This document shows positions 37,008-43,608 of a stretch of 43,608 nt of DNA, in pieces. The position numbers were made by a program, and so were the translations under genes. The first letter of the stretch is position 1. Each line of letters begins with the position of its first letter. Origin of the DNA: a virus; IMG/VR virus record IMGVR_UViG_3300020057_000060, positions 1 to 43,608 of that record, one strand, 5' to 3'. Under the pieces are notes generated by a model. The model had not been told where the DNA came from and did no database searches. It saw only the letters and a list, made by a program, of their open reading frames with translations.

Positions 37008-37528
37008 CGGCGAGGACGCTCGCCACGCCGGCGGGGTGGTCGGTCGTGGCGATCGCCGTGGCGCTGCTCACGGAGCTGATCCCGCCGCCCGGGAATGCGC
37101 TCGCACGATTCTGGCTCCTGGCCACGCTGCTCATTCGGGACATCCTCGTCGCCAAGCACGCGGCAGCGGAGACGGCGCGCGAGTTGGCGGACGTCAAGTT
37201 CGCCCTCCTGCTCGCCAGCACCGCGCGCTCGAAGGAGTTCGCAGAGGCGAGCCTCCGGTTTGCGGACGTGGCGCGGAAGATGGAGAGCGACAAGACGACA
37301 GCGCGGACAGACCTTGAGGCGCAGACCACGACACTGTCGGCGAAGATTGCCGAGGGCACCAAGGCGTCCAAGGAGGCGCAGCGAGAGGCCAATGACGTGA
37401 ACCAGAAGATCGCGAGCTTGAACAAGCGCCTTGTGGACGCCATTCCGCCGCGCGCGCAGATCGACGACATCCAGCAGACCGGCGAAGAGACGCACGACAT
37501 CGTCCTCGGCGCGCTCAAGGACAAATGA
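37004..37528 (+). CDS. Membrane protein with coiled coil (spanin/holin candidate)
   Basis: The 174-residue product has two hydrophobic stretches near the N-terminus (GWSVVAIAVALLTELIPPP and ARFWLLATLLIRDILVAK) followed by a long charged helix with heptad-like spacing (TARTDLEAQTTTLSAKIAEGTKASKEAQREANDVNQKIASLNKRL). A membrane anchor plus periplasmic coiled coil is the layout of inner-membrane spanins, but two membrane segments also suit a holin. It overlaps both neighbours by ATGA, including the endolysin gene. Confidence 0.6.
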   Translation: MTARTLATPAGWSVVAIAVALLTELIPPPGNALARFWLLATLLIRDILVAKHAAAETARELADVKFALLLASTARSKEFAEASLRFADVARKMESDKTTARTDLEAQTTTLSAKIAEGTKASKEAQREANDVNQKIASLNKRLVDAIPPRAQIDDIQQTGEETHDIVLGALKDK

Positions 37529-38052
37529 CCAGCGACGAGATCATCGCCGGCATCGTCGACCGCGAGGGCGGCTTCTCGGACCATCCCAACGACCGTGGCG
37601 GCCCGACGAACCACGGGATCACGGTCAAGACGCTCGGCGCGTGGCGCAAGCTCGGACGCCAGGCCACGCGCGAGGAAGTGCGGAAGCTCACGGTCACGGA
37701 AGCCGCCGACATTTACCGCCACCGCTACATCCTCGGCCCCGGCTTCGACGCCATCACGTTCGAGCCGCTCAGAGTCCAGGTCGTGGACGACGGCGTGTTG
37801 TCGGGCCCCTACGAGGCCACGCAGACGCTCCAGGAGGCGCTCCGGGTGACGGCGGACGGCGTGTTCGGCGGCCGGACCAAGGCTGCGCTCGCCGGCGCCG
37901 ATCCGGCCGTCATCCACATCCGCGTGCTCAAGGCCCGGCTGCTGCGCTACGCGACGATCGTGCGCGACAACCGCAGCCAGGGCGATTTCATCCTCGGCTG
38001 GACGACGCGCGCGCTCGGCTTTCTCGACGATCACGGACTCCCGTCAAATTAA
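37525..38052 (+). CDS. Endolysin, glycoside hydrolase family 108
   Basis: The 175-residue enzyme begins with the GH108 N-acetylmuramidase signature IVDREGGFSDHPNDRGGPTN, where Glu14 is the likely catalytic acid, and continues NHGITVKTLGAW. The second half (LQEALRVTADGVFGGRTKAAL) resembles the peptidoglycan-binding domain usually paired with this family. It would cut the glycan of peptidoglycan after the holin opens the membrane. No signal sequence is visible, so it depends on membrane proteins next door. It overlaps the preceding gene by ATGA and ends in a TAATG context. Confidence 0.9.
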   Translation: MTSDEIIAGIVDREGGFSDHPNDRGGPTNHGITVKTLGAWRKLGRQATREEVRKLTVTEAADIYRHRYILGPGFDAITFEPLRVQVVDDGVLSGPYEATQTLQEALRVTADGVFGGRTKAALAGADPAVIHIRVLKARLLRYATIVRDNRSQGDFILGWTTRALGFLDDHGLPSN

Positions 38053-38081
38053 TGACAGGTAGTGTATTCTCAGGTCTTCAA

Positions 38082-39551
38082 ATGAACATTCCACATATCG
38101 GTGACGACGAAAAGGGCGAACTGGCGCAGGGCTTTGCGGTGATCGAGTGGCACGAGCGCGCCTCACCTGATGGCGCACGCGTGGACTTGTGCATCCGCTA
38201 CGTCGAGGCGCGCCACGCGGGGCAGGGGCACCACGCGGCGCTGCGTTCGATGAACGCGCTGCTGCAGGAGTGGTACCCCGGCTCGGCGCCGCCCTACGAT
38301 GTGCCGGCCGAGCCCGAGCCCCCTCCGCCCCCTCCGCTCCCTGCGCGTGTTGTGCGCCCCCTGGTGGGACAGGTGAAGGCCGAGGGGCGCAGCTTCGGCG
38401 ATGCCTCCGGGCCGCGCCTCGTGCATGGGTACTCGGACTTCGCGCTGCTGCCCAAGTGGCGCGAGAATCCAGACAAGGCCAAGCGCGAGATCGCCAATGC
38501 CTCGCGGTACCAGCAGTACGTCCGCATCCTCTGGCGGCTGAACGGGTGGATGTGGTCGGGCGAGGGCACGCGGTGGCCCAACAGCGGCCTGACGGTGGAC
38601 CCGATCCGCGATGGCTGGTATGACGACACGCTCCGCGAGGTGTTGAGGTTCTGCCACGAGCAAGGCCTGCGCGTGAACTTGTCCACCGGAGACATGAACG
38701 ACTGGTCCGCGGCGCAGGCCGAGGACGGATTCCGGCGCACGGCTCAGATCGCGGCGTCAGTCTCCGCGGACATCTGCTGGCTCGGCGCTGCGGCCAATGA
38801 GCTGCGCGGCACGATGCGCGGCGGGGAGTCCTCGGCGAACATCGCCCAGTGCGAGTCGCTCATGCGGACCTGGGCGCAGCATTACCCGTGGGGGATGCGG
38901 TCCATCAGCGACCCCTACACGCAGGACAAGGCGGGGATGCGGATGCTGTCCGGCGGCAACTCAACGTGCGCGTTGATCCACGATGTGCGGTGGCAGGCCG
39001 AAGATGCGTTGCGCCGATCGTTCAACACGGTCTACGAGAACTTCCCCGGGAAGCCGGTCGTGCAGGATGAGCCCACCGGGCCGAACGGCTCGCCGCCGCC
39101 CAGTGACTTCGCTCGGCACGTCTACCAGCAAACCGAGGATCACGATGTCCTGCTGGCCCTCTACACGATGCACGTGCTGACCGGGCAGGCATCGACCTAC
39201 TTCAACGACCCGGCGCTCGTGAGTCGTGAGCCTATCGATTCGACGTGGGGCTTCAAGGAATTGCCGGCCGCGTGGCGGGCGATGGAGATTCCCGAGGACA
39301 TCGGCCAGGGCGTGTTGAAGCCGGGGCATCACGACGATGCGCCGCTGCAGGTCGTCCCTGGCGGGTCGCCGCGTGCGGATTCGATGGTGCGAGGCGGCTA
39401 CTCGCTTGGCGTGATCTCCGGGGAGGCCCGCTTCGGCATCGCCGGACAGGCCACCGCCTACCGTGCGGGCGGCGTGCTCTGGGAGCGCCGCGTGTTTCGT
39501 GGAGAACGTGTCTCAGTCCCAGGCGCCACGGTCATTCGCATCGTCCAGTAA
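38082..39551 (+). CDS. TIM-barrel-like glycosidase, possible tail depolymerase
   Basis: The 489-residue product has a small N-terminal domain (LAQGFAVIEWHERASPDGARVDL), a Pro-rich linker, and a large region with a glycosidase layout: YVRILWRLNGWMWSGEGTRW, LREVLRFCHEQGLRVNLSTG, WLGAAANELRG (Asn239-Glu240) and VVQDEPTG (Glu330). An N-E pair followed later by a second Glu fits clan GH-A retaining enzymes, though no exact family is identified. The C-terminus is a beta module. ATG 38082 is preferred over 38052 because the intervening codons are AT-rich and unlike the rest. It may attack host surface glycans or serve as a tail enzyme. Confidence 0.6.
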   Translation: MNIPHIGDDEKGELAQGFAVIEWHERASPDGARVDLCIRYVEARHAGQGHHAALRSMNALLQEWYPGSAPPYDVPAEPEPPPPPPLPARVVRPLVGQVKAEGRSFGDASGPRLVHGYSDFALLPKWRENPDKAKREIANASRYQQYVRILWRLNGWMWSGEGTRWPNSGLTVDPIRDGWYDDTLREVLRFCHEQGLRVNLSTGDMNDWSAAQAEDGFRRTAQIAASVSADICWLGAAANELRGTMRGGESSANIAQCESLMRTWAQHYPWGMRSISDPYTQDKAGMRMLSGGNSTCALIHDVRWQAEDALRRSFNTVYENFPGKPVVQDEPTGPNGSPPPSDFARHVYQQTEDHDVLLALYTMHVLTGQASTYFNDPALVSREPIDSTWGFKELPAAWRAMEIPEDIGQGVLKPGHHDDAPLQVVPGGSPRADSMVRGGYSLGVISGEARFGIAGQATAYRAGGVLWERRVFRGERVSVPGATVIRIVQ

Positions 39552-39582
39552 CCCTCGTCCATATTCTCAAGGAGAAACCCTC

Positions 39583-40311
39583 ATGTCACCCCTTCTTGCC
39601 GACGCGCTCGGTTCCCTCTTCCGCTGGGCGCTGGCCCTCGCGGTCCCGTTTTTCGTCAGCCGTGGTATCTGGACGCCGACGCAGGCCGAGGCGTTCGTGG
39701 CGGGGCTGAGTTTGGCGATGCTCGCGCTGGCGTGGTCCCTCTGGCAGAAATATGGCGCGCGTGCCGACTTCGTGAACGCGCTCGAGGCGCCGGCCGGCAC
39801 GTCTGAATCGACCGTCAAGGCGATGGACGCGCCGGACGCACTGGCCCGGAAGGTGGGCGCCGTCCTGGCGGCTCTGGCCCTGGCGGGCGCCATGACCGCG
39901 TGCGCCGGCAAGACGCCCGCCCACACGATTGCCGACGTCGGCGCCCGGCTCACGCCGATCGCCATCGAGGCCCAGCAGACGCTGATCGCAGCCGAGGCTA
40001 CGGGCTTGCGTCAGGAGTATGTCGCGAAAGCCCAGGTACAGTTCCGCTCCCTGGGCCAGACGCTCCAGAAGCTTGCAGCCGCGCTCGACACATACCGCGT
40101 GCTTTCCCCCAGGAGCAAAGAGCAGGAAGATGCTGGGCGCACCCTGGTCACAATCATCGGCGAAGCCCGGCGGATCATGCGGACGGTCATGGTCTTCACC
40201 GGCGGCTCCGAAGCCCTGGCGACCGCATTGAACCGCAGCTTCGACAACATGGAGAAACTCTTCGACCTCATCACCACCGGACTCGCGCCACTCCCGGCGC
40301 CCACCCAGTAG
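39583..40311 (+). CDS. Holin-like domain fused to a lipoprotein domain
   Basis: The 242-residue product has two membrane segments (about 15-30 and 38-54), then WQKYGARADFVNALEAPAGTSE, a pattern I recall from small holin-like phage proteins. A third hydrophobic stretch ends in a lipobox-like sequence (GAMTACAGK, Cys107, codon at 39901), followed by a helical domain (QQTLIAAEATGLRQEYVAKA). A lipobox normally lies at an N-terminus; an internal ATG at 39823 (Met81) would give a typical 26-residue lipoprotein signal. So this may encode both a holin-type protein and an outer-membrane-spanin-like lipoprotein. AAGGAGA (39569-39575) precedes the main start. Confidence 0.6.
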   Translation: MSPLLADALGSLFRWALALAVPFFVSRGIWTPTQAEAFVAGLSLAMLALAWSLWQKYGARADFVNALEAPAGTSESTVKAMDAPDALARKVGAVLAALALAGAMTACAGKTPAHTIADVGARLTPIAIEAQQTLIAAEATGLRQEYVAKAQVQFRSLGQTLQKLAAALDTYRVLSPRSKEQEDAGRTLVTIIGEARRIMRTVMVFTGGSEALATALNRSFDNMEKLFDLITTGLAPLPAPTQ

Positions 40312-40324
40312 GGCAGGATACCCA

Positions 40325-40612
40325 ATGGCCAAGTCACAGACCGCGAAGACGACCCTCGACACCGTGAACACGTTTGCCGAGAAGCTGTTCCCGACCATCG
40401 GCGCCGCGCTCATGCTGCTCCGGAAGATCCGAGAGGCCGCGAAAGCGCGCCGCGACACGGAGGGCGTGAAGACCGCGGACGAGATCGAGGCCCAGCTCCT
40501 AAGCCAGATCGCCCTGATGCGGTCCGGCGGCGAGAAGCTCGAGGCGGTGGCGGACGAATGGTTCGATAAGCATCCCGAGTTCGACCCGAAGACCGGCGCG
40601 CGCCGCCCCTGA
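40325..40612 (+). CDS. Small helical hypothetical protein
   Basis: The 95-residue product has a weakly hydrophobic segment (FAEKLFPTIGAALMLLRKIR) followed by charged helices (TADEIEAQLLSQIALMRSGGEKLEAVADEWF). It could be an amphipathic membrane-associated or structural protein; no family is recognised. It starts 13 bases after the preceding stop, behind GGGCAGGATACCC. A strong stem-loop begins four bases after its stop, suggesting that it ends a transcription unit. Confidence 0.55.
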   Translation: MAKSQTAKTTLDTVNTFAEKLFPTIGAALMLLRKIREAAKARRDTEGVKTADEIEAQLLSQIALMRSGGEKLEAVADEWFDKHPEFDPKTGARRP

Positions 40613-40615
40613 TCC

Positions 40616-40684
40616 AGCCACGGCGCCGCTGGCTGGGACACGTCGAGCGGGATTCTCCGCAGGCGAGCCGGCGGCGCCGTGGTT
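40616..40684 (+). terminator. Large stem-loop, 19-bp stem, likely terminator or structured RNA
   Basis: Bases 40616-40634 (AGCCACGGCGCCGCTGGCT) pair with 40666-40684 (AGCCGGCGGCGCCGTGGTT) over all 19 positions, including two G-U pairs. The 31-base loop contains a second small hairpin (GCGG/CCGC around a GATTCT loop). A T-rich stretch (CTCTTGTTCTCGGTTTGG) follows closely. It separates the lysis block from the secreted-like tail genes. Confidence 0.6.
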
Positions 40685-40746
40685 CCGGCGCTCTTGTTCT
40701 CGGTTTGGTACGAGTCGTCCAACGCAGTTCCCGAGGTACCACGGCT

Positions 40747-42711
40747 ATGACCATCCGTATGAAAGCAGTGACGCGAACGATCGTCACTCTGCTCCTCCTG
40801 GCGTCCGCTCTCCCGGCCGTCGCGCAAACGCGCCCGGCGAAACTGGACGGCGACGGCCAAGCGTACGTGACCGGCACGCGTGGCATGGCGCAGGCGTCGA
40901 TCTCGGTCGATGGCACCTTCACCGGCACCATCAGCTTCCAAGTGCTCGACGCGGTCGGCAACACCTACGCCGCGAACTGCGTCGCGCCGAACAGCACCAG
41001 TGAGGTCACGTCCACCACGGCGCCCGGCTCGTGGTCCTGCCCTGTGGCGGGCTACACCGCCATCCAAGCCGTGATGTCCGGCTACAGCGCCGGCGCCGCC
41101 CGCGTGTTCGGCGACGCCGCGCCGAACGCCGGTATGCGGCTCGCGGCCGGTGGCGGGGGGTCGAATGCCGCGGCCAGCGCCACGGCCTCGGCCGTCCCGG
41201 CCGCCGCAAGCTACACGGGCATCAACGTCGCCGGCACCCATCGCGGCTGGACGGGCTTCGCGGTGGGGTCCCACTTTGCCGGCTCGATGGCGATTGTGGA
41301 CGCCGCGGGCGCGCAGATTACCTCGTTCGGCGGCGGCACACAGTATACGCAGGACGCCGCGTTGACGGTCGCGTCGACGATTGGCACCATGGCTGTTGGC
41401 CGGGCGAGTGCGGCGGTGCCCACGGACGTGAGCGCGGACAACGACGCCGTGCTGCCGTGGTATCTGCGCTCTGGCGCGATGGCCAGCCAGCCGACCTATG
41501 CGGGGATCTTGGCCGTGGCGGGCAATGGCGCGGCCGGCACGGGGGTGCAGCGCGTCACCCTCGCCAGCGACTCCACGGGCGTGGTAGGGCTCGCCACGGG
41601 CGCGAACACGGTGGGCTCGATGGCGGCGATTACCACCAGTGTGACCCCTGGCACCTCGGCGGCGCATCTCGGCAAGGCCGAGGATGCGGTCGTGGCGACC
41701 GCCGACACCGGCGTGGCGATGCTCGCGATGGCCCAGGCCACGCCGACCGCGACGGCGGCGGATGGCGACTACATCAACCCGAAGACGGACGCCACCGGAC
41801 GCCTGTGGGTCAACTGTGGGGCGGGCTGCTCCGGTGGCACACAGTTCGCCGAAGACGTCGCGCATACGACCGGCGATCTGGGCACCCAACTTCTTGCGGT
41901 AAGGAACGACGCGGGCACGACGCTCGCCGGGACGACGGGGGACTACGCGCCCCTGTCGCTGGACAGCTCGGGCGCGTTACGCGTCGTGGGCAGCTCGGGC
42001 ACGACGCAGTTTGCCGAGGACATCGCCCACACCACAGGCGACGCGACGGTGTTTGTGGGCGCGCTTCGCCGCGACACCACGCCGACCAGTTCCTCCGGCG
42101 CGGCCGGCGACTACAGCGCGATCAACGTGGACGCGAACGGGAGGCTCTACACCAACACGGTGTTGTATGACGCGGCCGGTGCGGCCTTGACGCTGAACTC
42201 GGACGTGATTGAGGACGCGGCGGAAACGGTAGGCGTGTCTGGCCCGATGATCCTGACCGTACGGCGCGACACGCTGGCGTCATCGGCGGGCACGGCCGGG
42301 GACAACGCGACGGCTAACACGAACGCCTTGGGCGCCCTCTATACCCAGCCCACCGCAGGCGCCTCGGGCGGCGCGGACACGCACAACGTCGCCAGCGCCG
42401 CGAGCACCAACGCGACGTCGGTCAAAGCCTCGGCGGGCACCGCCTACAGCATCACCCTGATCAACACGACGGCCGTCCTCTACTACCTGCGCCTCTACAA
42501 CCTGGCGACGGCGCCGACGTGCTCGAGCGCCACGGGCTACGTCACGACCCTGCCGATCCCGGCCTCCGCCACGGGCGCGGGCGTCTCGGTGCCCCTGCCG
42601 GTGGGCATGGCCTTTACCACGGGGATCGCCTACTGCATCACCGGCGGGCCAACCTCGACGGACAACACCAACGCGGCGGTGGGAGTGTATGGCTTCGTCA
42701 GCTTCCGCTAA
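40747..42711 (+). CDS. Surface/tail-like repeat protein with signal-peptide-like start
   Basis: The 654-residue product has a hydrophobic N-terminus (IVTLLLLASALPAVAQ) like a Sec signal peptide with an AVAQ cleavage context; ATG 40759 is an alternative start. The body contains a Gly/Ala/Thr-rich beta region and about five related units of 45-50 residues (about 41340-42350). Two are nearly the same (TQFAEDVAHTTGD and TQFAEDIAHTTGD), followed by GDYAPLSLDSSGALRV and GDYSAINVDANGRLYT. Such D-x-x-G-x-L repeats occur in phage fibre and structural proteins. The C-terminal domain has two Cys-containing loops. A secreted or host-surface role is possible; none is shown. Confidence 0.65.
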   Translation: MTIRMKAVTRTIVTLLLLASALPAVAQTRPAKLDGDGQAYVTGTRGMAQASISVDGTFTGTISFQVLDAVGNTYAANCVAPNSTSEVTSTTAPGSWSCPVAGYTAIQAVMSGYSAGAARVFGDAAPNAGMRLAAGGGGSNAAASATASAVPAAASYTGINVAGTHRGWTGFAVGSHFAGSMAIVDAAGAQITSFGGGTQYTQDAALTVASTIGTMAVGRASAAVPTDVSADNDAVLPWYLRSGAMASQPTYAGILAVAGNGAAGTGVQRVTLASDSTGVVGLATGANTVGSMAAITTSVTPGTSAAHLGKAEDAVVATADTGVAMLAMAQATPTATAADGDYINPKTDATGRLWVNCGAGCSGGTQFAEDVAHTTGDLGTQLLAVRNDAGTTLAGTTGDYAPLSLDSSGALRVVGSSGTTQFAEDIAHTTGDATVFVGALRRDTTPTSSSGAAGDYSAINVDANGRLYTNTVLYDAAGAALTLNSDVIEDAAETVGVSGPMILTVRRDTLASSAGTAGDNATANTNALGALYTQPTAGASGGADTHNVASAASTNATSVKASAGTAYSITLINTTAVLYYLRLYNLATAPTCSSATGYVTTLPIPASATGAGVSVPLPVGMAFTTGIAYCITGGPTSTDNTNAAVGVYGFVSFR

Positions 42712-43420
42712 ACGTGGCGCCGCGGGCGTGATCGCCACGCGCGTGCTGGCCCTCGCCTTCGCGCTGGCCCTCGGCCCGAGCGTGGTGCAGGCGTTCTATC
42801 AACTGCTCACGACCGGCGCGGGCCAGGCGACAGTGTCCGCGCAGAGCGCGCCCGTCGATGCGACGTACATCACGCAGACCGCCAACGGGATTCTCTCCGC
42901 CGAACAAGCCCTCGCCAATCTATCGGACGGGGTGTTGAAGCACGCCGCTGGCGTCGTGGCGCGGGCCGTGCCAGGCACGGACTACGACACCGAACTCACC
43001 GCGCGGGTCACGGCAGATCAAGCGACCTCGTCCTTGAGCTTTGCCGATGTCACTGGCCTGACCTGGGCGGTGACGGCGAATCAGGTCTCAGTGTTCGAGT
43101 GTGCCGGCTCGTATACCTCGGCCGTTAGCACCACGGCCTTGCAACTAGCGATCAACGGCCCAGCCACGCCCACGGCGATGCGCTATGACGTGGTGACGGC
43201 GACCACGGCCACAGCGCGGCACCAGGCGAGCCAGTCCGCGGCGGACGCCAACACGAATCCCGCCACGGGCGGCGCGGCGCTTGCCCTCCCCGTGACGATT
43301 CGCGGGACGCACGAGAACGGTGCGAACGCCGGCACCGTCGCCATCCGTTTCAGGTCGGAGGTATCCGCTAGCGCGGTGACACTCCTGCGAGGTGCCACAT
43401 GTCGCGTTGTCGTCTCCTAG
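42689..43420 (+). CDS. Tail/receptor-type protein with hydrophobic N-terminus
   Basis: The 243-residue product has an N-terminal hydrophobic stretch (VLALAFALALGPSVVQAFYQ) and then ITQTANGILSAEQALANLSDGVLKHAAGVVARAVPG, a segment common in phage tail fibres. The C-terminal domain (FADVTGLTWAVTANQVSVFECAGSY, LQLAINGPATP, VTIRGTHENGANAGTVAIRFRS) matches a jelly-roll-like module I recall from many phage tail proteins. ATG 42689 overlaps the preceding gene by 23 bases. The binding partner is unknown. Confidence 0.7.
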   Translation: MASSASAKRGAAGVIATRVLALAFALALGPSVVQAFYQLLTTGAGQATVSAQSAPVDATYITQTANGILSAEQALANLSDGVLKHAAGVVARAVPGTDYDTELTARVTADQATSSLSFADVTGLTWAVTANQVSVFECAGSYTSAVSTTALQLAINGPATPTAMRYDVVTATTATARHQASQSAADANTNPATGGAALALPVTIRGTHENGANAGTVAIRFRSEVSASAVTLLRGATCRVVVS

Positions 43421-43449
43421 TCCTGCTCGTCCTCTGCGCGCTGCTCTGA
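43399..43449 (+). CDS. 16-residue hydrophobic peptide ORF
   Basis: The ORF MSRCRLLVLLVLCALL begins inside the end of the preceding gene and its TGA overlaps the next start (TGATGG). A two-Arg start followed by Leu/Val could be a tiny membrane peptide or a lipoprotein-type remnant (LCALL). Its coupled position is the only evidence that it is translated. It may be a leader or chance ORF. Confidence 0.3.
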   Translation: MSRCRLLVLLVLCALL

Positions 43450-43608
43450 TGGACCGGTGCAAGGACTGCACGCACTGGGATTGGTCGACACACTACGCCG
43501 CGATGGTGTGCCGCAATCCCGACGCGCCGATGATCATGGTGGTCACGGAAGCGGACTACGGATGCGCGTTATGGTCGGAACAGAAAGAGGCACTGCATGA
43601 TGTCAAGG
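43449..43608 (+). CDS. Small zinc-ribbon-like protein, truncated by the window
   Basis: At least 53 residues, continuing past the edge. The motif CKDCTHW, then VCRNP, then YGCALWSE gives four possible Cys ligands with the same order as in the small proteins at 654 and 1426 (CGTCAH ... C ... DGC). It starts by TGATG overlap. If the window is circular, translation continues through 1-143 in the same phase and ends at TAG 141-143, giving about 100 residues. It probably belongs to the left-end accessory family. Confidence 0.6.
   Translation, partial: MDRCKDCTHWDWSTHYAAMVCRNPDAPMIMVVTEADYGCALWSEQKEALHDVK

Noticed and set aside
38041-43608. Diversity-generating retroelement near the tail genes
   Set aside because: No reverse transcriptase, template repeat or variable C-type lectin-like target was seen.
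1-43608. CRISPR array, insertion sequence or rRNA
   Set aside because: No regularly spaced repeats, transposase motifs or rRNA-like sequence were found on either strand.

Overview
The window looks like most or all of the genome of an uncultivated tailed phage with a P22-type (podovirus) head and tail module. DNA is very GC-rich and every supported gene is on the + strand, mostly in tightly coupled ATGA/GTGA/TAATG overlaps. I see no bacterial housekeeping genes, integrase, CRISPR array or insertion sequence. The host cannot be named. A lipobox in the lysis region and a twin-arginine-like leader fit a Gram-negative, high-GC host, but that is inference.

Layout. (1) 1-3.5 kb: a packed array of very small genes, several with CxxC zinc-ribbon-like modules, plus a short helix-turn-helix protein and a promoter/operator candidate at 2078-2106. 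Two of the genes share a 120-bp block that is about 93% identical. (2) 3.7-7.8 kb: packaging region with large terminase (4282-5736), a ribbon-helix-helix-like protein, a DUF6445-like 2OG-Fe(II) oxygenase, a Tat-signal-like protein, and a tRNA-Met(CAT) with an initiator-type C1:A72 mismatch. (3) 7.8-21.9 kb: head and tail genes in P22 order: portal, scaffold, P22-type coat, a decoration-like protein, gp4-like adaptor, gp10-like stabiliser, a needle-position protein, a GNAT acetyltransferase, and four proteins in the positions of ejection proteins. (4) 21.9-35.4 kb: one 4478-residue polyvalent protein joining an N-terminal repeat motif, hydrophobic segments, an N6-adenine methyltransferase, a DarB-like SF2 helicase, a HEIGH metallopeptidase motif and an LPD38-like C-terminal region. 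A 66-codon gene with its own strong ribosome-binding site is nested in another frame at 26994-27194. (5) 35.4-43.6 kb: tailspike-type N-terminal domain protein, membrane proteins, GH108 endolysin, a TIM-barrel-like glycosidase, a holin/lipoprotein fusion, then two surface/tail-like proteins with signal-peptide-like N-termini behind a 19-bp-stem hairpin.

How the parts work together (inference). TerL packages DNA through the portal into a P22-type capsid. The gp4/gp10-like proteins close the head. The ejection-type proteins and the giant polyvalent protein probably travel in the virion and enter the host with the DNA, where methylase and helicase domains could counter restriction, as DarB of phage P1 does. 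Lysis uses the GH108 enzyme with several membrane proteins. The truncated gene at the right end (43449) and the open frame entering at the left end (3-143) are in phase if the ends are joined, so the window may be a circularly permuted complete genome. If so, it encodes no recognisable DNA polymerase or primase and must rely on the host for replication.
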